In this document: positions 50,260 through 58,785 of the stretch, in pieces
How the letters are laid out: each line of letters begins with the position of its first letter
Numbering within the stretch: position 1 is the first letter of the stretch
NCBI RefSeq assembly: GCF_001953055.1
Contig: NZ_CP019044.1
Location: 1,984,001-2,048,000 of the forward strand
DNA length: 64,000 bases
Direction of reading: 5' to 3'
From: Salaquimonas pukyongi
GTDB taxonomy: Bacteria; Pseudomonadota; Alphaproteobacteria; Rhizobiales; Rhizobiaceae
Notes under the pieces: generated by a model
Told to the model about the DNA's origin: nothing
Seen by the model: the letters and a program-made list of their open reading frames with translations, nothing else
The model's database searches: none
Translations under genes and position numbers: made by a program

Positions 50260-52726
50260 GCCTTCAGCCTTTCATTGTTGGGATCCCACAGCGGGGCATC
50301 CTCCTGCACTTCCGCCGGATAGCGCATGCCGTAGATTTCCACTTCCAGGCGCGTGCCAGGCACCGTCAGGTCTTCCCGCAGCATGCCGAGGGCGATCGAT
50401 TTATCCACCCGGTGGCCGTAGCCCCCCGATGTCGTTTCGCCGACAACCTCTCCCATGTGCCAGAGCGTTGACATGTAGGGCGCATCAAAGTCATCGCACT
50501 CGACCACAAGGGTTACAAAGCGCTTGGAAACACCCTGCTGGCGCTCCTTCTCCAGCGCAGCCTTGCCGATGAAGTCCGGTTTCGACCATTTCACGAAGCG
50601 GTCGAGGCCGCCCTGCAGAATGGTGTAGTCGGTTGAAAGGTCTCCCTTCCAGGCACGATAGCCCTTTTCAAGCCGCAGCGAGTTCAGCGCAAACATGCCG
50701 AACGGTTTGAGGCCGTAGCGATCACCCGCCTCCATCAGGCTGTCATAGACATCACCGGCAACGCCGTTGCGGCAGTGGATTTCCCAGCCCAGTTCGCCGG
50801 CAAACGAAACCCGCATGAACATCACGTCATGGGCATCGACCCTGCCGCGCTGAACCGAGAGCCAGGGCAGATTGAGATCAAGATCAGCGCATCCCTTCAA
50901 AATGTCCCGGGACATGGGCCCGGTCAGGATGAAACAGGTATAGTCGGTGGTATCGTCCTTTATGGTGATGCTGCCATCTTCCGGCAGATGCTTTTCCAGC
51001 CACTCCCGGTCGTGCCACTGGGCCGCTGCGGCCGTGATGCACAAAACGCCCTCCTCCTCGATGCGCGACAACGACATCTCGGTAACGATGCGCCCCCTGT
51101 CATCGGCAAAATAACCGAGCCCGACACGCCCCACCTTGGGCACCGAGCCCGTAATCAGGCTCTCGATCCACTCGACGGCGTTTTCGCCACGCACCGCAAA
51201 GCGCGAAAAGCCCGGCAGGTCGAGAATGCCGGCATGATCGCGCACCGCGTGGCACTCCTCGCGGATACGGGCAAACCATGGCCCTTCCCGCTCCCAGGTC
51301 TGGGTGGATTCTTCGGAAAGATCATCGCCTTCTTTCGCAAACCAGTTGGCACGCTCCCAGCCATTATAGGCGCCGAACTGCGCCCCCGAAGCAACGAGCG
51401 TTTCATGGATTGGCGAGAGTTTCTTGTTCGCACCAGCCGGCCAGCGGTGAAACGGGAAATGCATGGCATATTCATGGCCGTAGACTTCCATCCCCTTGGC
51501 AACACAGTAGTCGTGATCGCAATAGTCGGTGAAGCGGCGCGGATCACAGGACCACATGTCCCACTCGGTCTGGCCTTCGGTTATCCATTCCGCCAGCACC
51601 TTGCCCGCACCCCCGGCCTGCGCAATGCCAAAGGTGAAGACACACGCCTCGAACGCATTCGGTACACCGGGCATTGGTCCGATCAGCGGATTGCCGTCAG
51701 GCGCATAGGGAATCGGCCCGTTGATCACCTTGGACAAGCCGCCCTTTGCCAGGATCGGCACCCGCGCCATCGCATCTTCCAGATACCATTCGAGCCGCTC
51801 CAGATCGTCCTGATAAAGCTGGAAGGAAAAATCCTCCGGCATCGGTTCGTCCGAAGTGGCCCAGTGCGCACGGCAATTACGCTCATAGGGGCCCAGATTC
51901 ATGCCGTTTTTTTCCTGGCGCAGATAGTAGGAGGAATCCACGTCCCGCAACAACGGCAGCTTGCGGCCCTCTTTTTCAGCCCACTCCTTCAGCTCCTTGA
52001 TTTCCTCGAACAGAATGTACTGGTGCTCCATCACCATCATGGGAACGTTGCGCCCGAACATCTGCCCGACCTGCTTTGCGTAGTAGCCAGCGGCGTTGAC
52101 GACATATTCGCAGCGGATTTCCCCCTTTTCGGTCTCTACCACCCATTCGCCGTTTTCGCGCCGGACACCGGTTACTGGGCAGAACCGGATGATTCTTGCG
52201 CCCAAGTCGCGTGCACCCTTGGCCAGCGCCTGGGTGAGCTGTGCGGGGTCAATGTCGCCGTCATAGGGGTCGTAAAGCCCGCCCGAAGGTCATGCGTTTC
52301 CAGAAAAGGATAGCGGTTTTTGAGTTCACCATTGCTGACGACCTCGATATCCATGCCCTGATAGCGGCCCATGCCTGCAGCCCGCGCAAACTCCTGCATG
52401 CGTTCCTTCGAATGCGCCAGCCGCACCGAGCCGGTAACGTGATAGTTCATCGGATAGTCGACCGCTTCCCCAAGCCCCCGGTAAAGCTCGGTCGAATAGC
52501 GCTGTACATTCATGATCGACCAGGAGGCAGAAAAGGTCGGCACATTGCCTGCCGCATGCCAGGTTGAGCCTGCCGTCAACTCGTTCTTCTCGACCAGAAC
52601 GCAATCGGTCCATCCCGCCCTGGCTAGATGATACAGCGAGGACGCGCCGACGGCACCGCCGCCAATGATCACAACCCTGGCCTGGCTTGGAAAGGCTTGA
52701 TTCCCTTTTTCAGACATTTCACTCAT
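50256..52726 (-). pseudogene. DAO-GcvT flavoprotein (dimethylglycine/sarcosine dehydrogenase-like), copy 4, one-base frameshift
   Basis: The N-terminal frame (52726 to 52172) has VVIIGGGAVGASSLYHLARAGW and GSTWHAAGNVP but derails after FLETHDLRAG into a non-homologous tail. The second frame (52205-50256, 649 residues) supplies the rest of the DAO domain and both GcvT domains. One missing base near 52276-52283 accounts for this: with one more C or G the text reads RAGLYDPYDGDIDPAQLTQA, as in the paralogues, and one protein of about 823 residues results. ATG 52726 or 52717 are possible starts. It is the first enzyme gene of the operon, so loss could cost the pathway its entry step. A sequencing error must be excluded. 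Confidence 0.8.
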
Positions 52727-52769
52727 CCCGCTGTTTTGACTCGTCTTTTTCAACTCTTGAATCAGTGCA

Positions 52770-53420
52770 TCAATAGGTCGGCGGTGAAATGATCCAGATC
52801 ACTTCCGCCGGTCTGTCCCCCCTGTTGATCCATCCATAGGGCTGCCGGTCGAACTGGAAACTGTCGCCCGCCCTCAGCACATAGGTCTGGCTGCCAATGG
52901 TCATCTCCAACTCGCCGCTGACCACATAGCCGCCGTCCTGTGTGTCGCGGGCCGCCATCACTTCCCGCCTTGCGCCGGGCGCGAACACCGAGCGGATCAT
53001 TTCAAACTCGCCGCCAAGGTCCGGTGACAGCAACTCCTCTGCCAGGCCGTCATCGGGCGATCCCATGACGGCCCGCGAATGGGCGCGCACGATCCAGCCG
53101 CGCTCTGCTTCAGGCGCATCGGCATTACGAAAGAAAAAACTCACCGGCACGCCGAAGTGCCCGGCAATCGCCTTCAGATCGGGAATGGAAGGGTTGGTCT
53201 GGCCGCGCTCGACCTGCGACAGCCAGCCGATGGACCGCCCCAGCGCCTCGCAAAGGTCGTTAAGCGTCAGGCCGCGGCTCTTGCGCAGTGCCCTGATGTC
53301 ATTGCCCACATGATGGTGCGGCGCCGCGCTGCTATTTGCCCGTTCGGCAGTTTCCGCCTCCGCAAGGCTGTCTTCCACCTGCGGAGCGACAAACGCTTTC
53401 GAATCGATGCGCCCTGCCAC
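52770..53420 (-). CDS. XRE-cupin transcriptional regulator
   Basis: The 216-residue protein has a disordered His-containing leader (1-38) and a helix-turn-helix (IRALRKSRGLTLNDLCEALGRSIGWLSQVERGQTNPSIPDLKAIAGHFGV). A C-terminal cupin (YVVSGELEMTIGSQTYVLRAGDSFQFDRQPYGWINRGDRPAEVIWI) completes it. Such regulators (PuuR-like) sense small metabolites in the cupin and repress catabolic operons. The GTG at 53420 has GGGAGGA upstream. It lies 43 bp before the flavoprotein-methyltransferase operon on the same strand, so it is probably the operon's own regulator. Confidence 0.87.
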   Translation of the reverse strand: MAGRIDSKAFVAPQVEDSLAEAETAERANSSAAPHHHVGNDIRALRKSRGLTLNDLCEALGRSIGWLSQVERGQTNPSIPDLKAIAGHFGVPVSFFFRNADAPEAERGWIVRAHSRAVMGSPDDGLAEELLSPDLGGEFEMIRSVFAPGARREVMAARDTQDGGYVVSGELEMTIGSQTYVLRAGDSFQFDRQPYGWINRGDRPAEVIWIISPPTY

Positions 53421-53456
53421 CGGCGTCCTCCCGGCAATCTTCGGCCATCAGGGCCG

Positions 53457-53485
53457 AAATGAAATATCCATTCAGAATTTCATTT
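53457..53485. promoter_or_regulatory. 9-bp inverted repeat, candidate operator of the XRE-cupin operon
   Basis: AAATGAAAT (53457-53465) and ATTTCATTT (53477-53485) are exact inverse copies with centres 20 bp apart, 36 bp upstream of the regulator's start. The AT-rich setting suits a promoter. Autorepression is inferred. The rest of 53486-53634 has no assigned gene. Confidence 0.5.
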
Positions 53486-53634
53486 ATTTGTAATTTTGGC
53501 AAGTGTTTTGTGGTAAAACCATCCGGTTTTCATTCGAGCGCCCGGTTTCATACGAGCGGATGCGATCACCCGGTTCCGCCAACCGTCAGGAAAGGAGAAG
53601 CGCAATATGCAGAGAAAGCTAATTTTAAACCGGA

Positions 53635-54900
53635 TCAGAAGCCCGGCAAGCCCAGTTCCCGGGCTGCCTTGCGGTAGTCATCCTCGGCCCGCCGCAATGC
53701 GGCAGCCGGGTCGCGCCCGTCAAACATAACCGCCTCGATCTGGTCGTTTAAGGCCCGCCGCAACAGATTAAGCGCCTGGCTGTCGGGATAGACCGGAATG
53801 CCTGCATCGATTGCAGAAAGCACTTCCTTGGTAAGGCGGCCCGGCTTGTAATCCTTGACCAGCCAAAGGGCTTCCCAGGCATGTGTCGCCAGCATGTCCT
53901 GGTCCAGCCCCTCCAGCGCTGTCAGAAACGCCGCCTCGGCCTCTTCCACCGTAGCGCTGACTGGAATCGCAAACCCTTCCCACCACAAGGTTACGGCGGG
54001 CTTGCCTCCCTTCTCGATCGCTGGTGCTGGCAGGATCTGCATCTTGCCGGCAACCCGGCTGACCGCCGGATTGTCCAGGGGCCCGACGCTGCTGATCCAG
54101 GTCACCGACATCGGCGCGGTAAACCGCATCAGATCGTTGAGTACACCGGCGCCGTCGCGCTCGCGGGCATCCTTGGGAAGATACTGGCCTAGGCGCTTCA
54201 TGCGCTCCAGCGTGGCAATCCCTTTGTCTGTGGAAACGGTCGGCTTGTTGTCCTTGCCGAACAGCGTACCGCCTGCACCCAGATACTGGTCCAGGAATTC
54301 CTGGGTGAGATTCCAGCCCGGCTTGTAGGCAAGCGTCAGGGGTGCTTCGAACAGTTTTGAATTAGTCGCCTTGAGTTTTTCCGCCGCCTTCAGCAGGCCG
54401 TCATAGGTTGCTGGTGTTTCAATGCCTTCCTGGGACAGCAATTCGCGGTGGACGACAAGGGCCTTGGTATTGGCGGCCACGGCAATGGCGATCACCTTGC
54501 CGTTGTGGCGGATCAACTGGCGCGGGTGCAGCAATACCTTGTAGCGCTCCGCCAGATCATCCAGCGGCCGCAGCAGGTTCTGGCCGGCAAGGCGGGCCAG
54601 GCTGGCATTGGAGATGCCGACCAGGGATCCCAGATTGCGGTCCGGTTTTCCCGGGTCGGGCTCGACTGTGGCTGCATCGAAACCATATTCGACGCTGACA
54701 TTGCCGCACTGCTCCATGTGCTGTGCGACGGCGCGCCAGAACGGATAATCGGGCAGATTGACCGTCAGTTTGGTGTTGTTCGGGGTGCTGCAATCGGCAT
54801 TTGCAAATGGGGCATGGACGATCGCTGCCAGCAACACCAGACATGCCAGACCGGCATTCCACATGCCATACGGCAGGCGTAGCTGACTGGCGGATATCAT
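53635..54900 (-). CDS. Orphan ABC-type extracellular solute-binding protein (family 1)
   Basis: The 421-residue protein has a signal peptide (VLLAAIVHAPFANA), then DCSTPNNTKLTVNLPDYPFWRAVAQHMEQCGNVSVEYGFD. The body resembles SBP_bac_1 sugar-type binding proteins (NTKALVVHRELLSQEGIETPATYDGLLKAAEKL, VTLWWEGFAIPVSATVEEAEAAFLTALE). No permease or ATPase gene adjoins it. Two Cys (36, 65 or so) could form a disulfide. The C-terminus is close to complete for the family. It may serve a transporter elsewhere or act as a sensor partner. The ligand is unknown. Confidence 0.78.
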   Translation of the reverse strand: MISASQLRLPYGMWNAGLACLVLLAAIVHAPFANADCSTPNNTKLTVNLPDYPFWRAVAQHMEQCGNVSVEYGFDAATVEPDPGKPDRNLGSLVGISNASLARLAGQNLLRPLDDLAERYKVLLHPRQLIRHNGKVIAIAVAANTKALVVHRELLSQEGIETPATYDGLLKAAEKLKATNSKLFEAPLTLAYKPGWNLTQEFLDQYLGAGGTLFGKDNKPTVSTDKGIATLERMKRLGQYLPKDARERDGAGVLNDLMRFTAPMSVTWISSVGPLDNPAVSRVAGKMQILPAPAIEKGGKPAVTLWWEGFAIPVSATVEEAEAAFLTALEGLDQDMLATHAWEALWLVKDYKPGRLTKEVLSAIDAGIPVYPDSQALNLLRRALNDQIEAVMFDGRDPAAALRRAEDDYRKAARELGLPGF

Positions 54901-55202
54901 CTTTGATCCTGTCCCTGTATATCGTGCCGATTTGAGGCGGTCTCTTATCAGCTAACTTGATGCGCTTCCACTATAGACATCGGCGCCATTCGCGGATAAA
55001 CACCGCGCCGAGTCCTTTTGAAGACAGTTCAATAATGCCGGGCGAGCCTCCTCCCCGCATTTTTGCGTTGAATTCGCCAGTCAAAACTGGTTTTCAGGTA
55101 AATGAGGGCATGCAAGGCATCAGAACCCGCCCCCAGCGGGTCTAGCGCCGGAAAATCGCCGAAGAACGGCAATAGCCGGCAAACAGAACAAGAGGTTGTA
55201 CC
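54901..55202. other. Intergenic region between divergent SBP gene and acpXL
   Basis: This 302-bp divergent gap should hold promoters for both the solute-binding protein gene and the acpXL operon. I see no small gene, hairpin terminator or clear operator. A short frame at 54957-55145 lacks a ribosome site and family features. Confidence 0.5.
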
Positions 55203-55478
55203 GTGAGCACCTTTGACAAAGTAGCTGACATCATTTCCGAAACCAGCGAGATACCGCGCGAAGAAATTACGCCGGACAGCCATACGATCGACGATCTGGG
55301 CATCGACAGCCTGGATTTTCTCGACATCGTATTTGCCATCGACAAGGAGTTCGGCATCAAGATTCCGCTTGAAGCCTGGACCCAGGAAGTCAATGACGGC
55401 AAGGCTTCGACCGAAGAATACTTCGTGATGAAGAACCTGGTCGCCAAGATCGACGAGTTGATCGCCGCAAAGGCGTGA
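55203..55478 (+). CDS. acpXL: Specialised acyl carrier protein AcpXL
   Basis: The 91-residue acidic protein has the phosphopantetheine serine (Ser36) in [26 protein letters not shown] and the long C-terminal part [34 protein letters not shown] typical of AcpXL. It carries the growing 27-hydroxyoctacosanoyl-type chain destined for lipid A in Rhizobiales. The start is GTG. It is the first gene of the block ending with the lpxXL-type acyltransferase. Confidence 0.94.
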   Translation: MSTFDKVADIISETSEIPREEITPDSHTIDDLGIDSLDFLDIVFAIDKEFGIKIPLEAWTQEVNDGKASTEEYFVMKNLVAKIDELIAAKA

Positions 55479-55522
55479 TGCCCGCGCCCTTGGGCGGACA
55501 GCAATACAATTCCACCTGAATT

Positions 55523-55548
55523 CAGGCCCCCACGGGGCCTGTTTTGTT
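55523..55548 (+). terminator. Rho-independent terminator-like hairpin after acpXL
   Basis: CAGGCCCC pairs with GGGGCCTG around CAC, followed by TTTTGTT. It would raise AcpXL output relative to the downstream genes by partial termination. Confidence 0.75.
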
Positions 55549-55582
55549 GATATCACTTTCAAACGGGAAATGGCCGCCACCC

Positions 55583-56041
55583 ATGCAGCTTGAATATTTC
55601 CAGATGATTGACCGCATCACCGAAGTCGATCTTGAGGCCAAGGTGATGCATGCCCGCTCCACGGTTCCCGACGAGAGCACCGTGTTCGAGGGACATTTTC
55701 CCGGCCATCCCCTGGTTCCCGGCGTGCTGATGATCGAAACCATGGCGCAGTGTTCCGGCATTTTGATCATGCACACGATCGATTTTGCAAAGATACCGCT
55801 GCTGGCGGGCGTAAAAGAAGGCAAACTCAGGGATTTCGTTGGCCCCAGGACCGCGCTCGAAATCAAGGCCGAGATCGAACATGAGGGTTCGGGCTTTGCA
55901 GTAACCCGTGCGGAAATCCGCTCGCAGGGCAAACGGGTGGCAAACGCCCAGCTCACCTTTACCATCATGCCGTTCCCCAGCGATGAACTGCAGGGCATGA
56001 TCAGGCAGCAGGTCGCCGGCATGAAGCAGGAACCGGCTTGA
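55583..56041 (+). CDS. fabZ: 3-hydroxyacyl-ACP dehydratase, FabZ-like
   Basis: The 152-residue hot-dog protein has the active-site motif FEGHFPGHPLVPGVLMIETMAQCSG with catalytic His and a following Glu. It then has KIPLLAGVKEGKLRDFVGPRTALEIKAEIEHEGSGFAV. It is the dehydratase of the very-long-chain acyl pathway in this block, distinct from housekeeping FabZ. ATG 55583 follows GGGAAATGG; a TTG at 55544 is not preferred because it falls in the terminator tail. Confidence 0.9.
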   Translation: MQLEYFQMIDRITEVDLEAKVMHARSTVPDESTVFEGHFPGHPLVPGVLMIETMAQCSGILIMHTIDFAKIPLLAGVKEGKLRDFVGPRTALEIKAEIEHEGSGFAVTRAEIRSQGKRVANAQLTFTIMPFPSDELQGMIRQQVAGMKQEPA

Positions 56042-56166
56042 GGCCGGTATCCACACGCCCGATGTAGAACCGCCCGGCAACCCTGTTTTGGGGTGTTTTC
56101 ATTTTCTGATACCTGCTAGTACGGCGCCTGATTGGAAACCCTTGCCAAACACGCTTTGGAAACTGA

Positions 56167-57366
56167 ATGACTGACAAGAAGAATGACGTGTGGATCACCG
56201 GTATCGGGCTGGTGTCCTGTTTCGGCGAAGGCGCCGATGCCCATTGGGAAAAACTCCATTCGGCCGATGCCGCCGCAGCACCGATCGACCGCGAAACCTA
56301 TGCACCCTATGCGGTTCATCCCCTGCCGGAAATCGACTGGACCGCGCAGATGTCGCGCAAGGACATGCGCCAGATGGAGAACTGGCAGCGCATCGGCACC
56401 TACGCTGCCGGACTTGCGCTTGAAGACGCCGGCATGAAGGAAGTCGAGGAACTGGTTTCCACCATGGACCTTGTCGTTTGCGCCGGCGGTGGTGAGCGGG
56501 ACCTTGAGGTGGACACCGAAATCCTCAAGGAAGCCAAGACCCGCAACGACCGCGACCTTATTCTCAACGAACGCCTGCCCCAGGACCTGCGCCCTACCCT
56601 GTTTCTGGCGCAATTATCGAACCTGATGGCGGGCAACATTTCCATTGTTCACAAGGTAACCGGCTCTTCGCGCACCTATATGGGCGAAGAATCGGCCGGC
56701 GTTACCGCCATCCGCGATGCGGTGGCGAGAATTTCCCATGGCCAGAGCAGCCATCTGCTGGTCGGCGGTGGCTATAACGCTGAACGGGTGGACCTTTTCC
56801 TGAACATCGAGCTGGGCCGCTATCTGGCCCGCGATTCGGCTGCGCCCGTTCAGGAACGCCAGGAGGCCGGCGGCGGCATGGTTCCAGGATCGGCAGGCGC
56901 CTTTCTGGTTCTGGAATCTGAAGACCATGCCAGGGCACGGGGCGCAAAACCCTATGCCAAAATCTCGGCCATTGCCTCCGATCTGGGCGGCCGTGATGAA
57001 GACGAAACCACCGCACGCTTCAACCGCATGCTTGAAACCCTGCCGCTGGACCGCGACAGCCGCCCGGCGATCCTGTCGGGCGCCAGCGGTTATGCCGGCA
57101 TTACCGGTCTGGAACTGGATGCGCTGCGCAGCCGTTTCGGCATGGAGGCTGCGATCCGCGCCTACACATCGATGATCGGCAACCCCATCGAGGCGAATTT
57201 CCCGTTCGGCATCGCCCTTGCCGCAATGGCGCTGAAAAACGGCGGTTTCTACGAACCGTTTGAACCTGCCGAAAAGCCGGTTAAAATTCCCCCATCCTCC
57301 ATTCTTGTAAGTACCGCCGGCCACTACCGCGGCGAAGGAATGGCCATGGTGGAAGCGGCTTCCTGA
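56167..57366 (+). CDS. Degenerate beta-ketoacyl-ACP synthase (chain-length-factor-like)
   Basis: The 399-residue thiolase-fold protein begins DVWITGIGLVSCFGEGADAHWEKL, like FabF. However, the catalytic Cys of TACASG is Glu in MGEESAG, the HGTSTP His motif is replaced by LSGASGYAG, and the NKSMIGH motif is YTSMIGN. All three catalytic residues are therefore lost. It lies 15 bp before an intact synthase gene. The pair resembles the KS/CLF heterodimers of aromatic polyketide systems, so it may set chain length for the C28 lipid A acyl chain. In rhizobia this position is annotated fabF2XL. Confidence 0.87.
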   Translation: MTDKKNDVWITGIGLVSCFGEGADAHWEKLHSADAAAAPIDRETYAPYAVHPLPEIDWTAQMSRKDMRQMENWQRIGTYAAGLALEDAGMKEVEELVSTMDLVVCAGGGERDLEVDTEILKEAKTRNDRDLILNERLPQDLRPTLFLAQLSNLMAGNISIVHKVTGSSRTYMGEESAGVTAIRDAVARISHGQSSHLLVGGGYNAERVDLFLNIELGRYLARDSAAPVQERQEAGGGMVPGSAGAFLVLESEDHARARGAKPYAKISAIASDLGGRDEDETTARFNRMLETLPLDRDSRPAILSGASGYAGITGLELDALRSRFGMEAAIRAYTSMIGNPIEANFPFGIALAAMALKNGGFYEPFEPAEKPVKIPPSSILVSTAGHYRGEGMAMVEAAS

Positions 57367-57381
57367 GCAAGGAGATTTTAT

Positions 57382-58659
57382 ATGCCCACGCAATTTACAG
57401 ATCACCTCGGACGGCCAATCATCGCCGTAACCGGCATGGGCGTGGTGACATCGCTCGGCAAGGGCAAGAAAGAAAACTGGGAAGCACTGACCGCCGGCAA
57501 GTCCGGCATCAAGAAGATCAGCCGCTTCCCGACCGACGGCCTCAATACCGTAATCGCCGGCACGGTCGATTTCATGGAGACCGAGGAGATATCGGCACCG
57601 GCCATCTCCTACGCCATGGCCGAAACCACCGCCGGTGAAGCGCTTGAGGAAGCAGGTTTTGGCGATGAAGGATTCCCCGGACCGCTGTATTTTGCAGCCC
57701 CTCCGGTGGAAATGGAATGGCAGCACCGCTTTTCCCTGATGGAGGAAAGCCCGTCATCAGAGCCCGGCTATGAGCAATTGCTGGAGGCGGCCCGCGCCAA
57801 GCCGCACCCGCAAATGCACCAGCTTATCCAGCTCGGCACCATCGCCTACAAGCTGGCTGAAAAATACCGCACTCAGGGCCTGCCGATCTCGCTTTCAACT
57901 GCCTGTGCTTCCGGCGCCACCGCGCTGCAGCAGGGCATCGAGGCGATCCGGCGCGGCGAAACCGAAGCTGCCCTGTGCGTTGCATCCGATGGTTCGGTGA
58001 CTGCCGAAGGGTTGATCCGGTTTTCGCTCCTGTCGGCCCTTTCCACCAACAATGAAAGCCCTTCAGGTGCTTCCCGCCCGTTCTCCAAGGACCGCGACGG
58101 CTTCATCATGTCGGAAGGCTCTGCTGCCCTTGTTCTGGAAACCCTGGAACATGCCGTTGCCCGCGGCGCCGAAGTCATCGGCGTTATTCGCGGCGTCGGC
58201 GAAAAGGCGGACTCCTTCCACCGCACCCGCTCCAGCCCGGACGGCAAGCCGGTGATCGCCGCCATCAGCGCCGCCCTTGAGGATGCCGGCATGGCGCCGG
58301 ATGAGATCGACTACATCAACGCTCACGGCACCTCGACGCCGGAAAACGACCGCATGGAATACAACACGCTCAAGGCTGTGCTCGGCGAGCGCGTCCATGA
58401 GGTTCCCATTTCCTCCAACAAGTCGATGATCGGCCATACCCTGACTGCCGGCGGCGCCGTGGAAGCGGTTTTCTCCTTTCTCACCATGAAGGAAAGCACC
58501 ATTCCGCCAACCATCAACTATGACAATCCGGACCCCGATATCCCGCTTGATGTGGTACCCAACGTCAAGCGCGAAGCCGAAGTAACATCAGTATTGTCGA
58601 ACTCGTTCGGCTTTGGCGGACAAAACGCCTGTCTTGTCTTTGCCAGAGATGTGGCATAA
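57382..58659 (+). CDS. fabF: Beta-ketoacyl-ACP synthase II type (FabF, XL cluster)
   Basis: The 425-residue condensing enzyme has all catalytic residues: Cys in STACASGATAL, His in NAHGTSTPEND and Lys/His in SSNKSMIGHTLTAGG, plus SNSFGFGGQNACLVF at the C-terminus. It elongates acyl chains on AcpXL by two carbons per cycle. It is probably partnered with the degenerate synthase encoded 15 bp upstream. AAGGAG precedes its ATG. Confidence 0.92.
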   Translation: MPTQFTDHLGRPIIAVTGMGVVTSLGKGKKENWEALTAGKSGIKKISRFPTDGLNTVIAGTVDFMETEEISAPAISYAMAETTAGEALEEAGFGDEGFPGPLYFAAPPVEMEWQHRFSLMEESPSSEPGYEQLLEAARAKPHPQMHQLIQLGTIAYKLAEKYRTQGLPISLSTACASGATALQQGIEAIRRGETEAALCVASDGSVTAEGLIRFSLLSALSTNNESPSGASRPFSKDRDGFIMSEGSAALVLETLEHAVARGAEVIGVIRGVGEKADSFHRTRSSPDGKPVIAAISAALEDAGMAPDEIDYINAHGTSTPENDRMEYNTLKAVLGERVHEVPISSNKSMIGHTLTAGGAVEAVFSFLTMKESTIPPTINYDNPDPDIPLDVVPNVKREAEVTSVLSNSFGFGGQNACLVFARDVA

Positions 58660-58785
58660 CGGGACGTGGCATAACGAGAATAAAATTCAAACAGCCCGCG
58701 CCAGGCGCTGAAACGGTTTATCCGTCCTGCGCGGGGGTTCCTTTCAATTGGCCTGTATGCCAGCACTGACAAGGGGGATACATCC

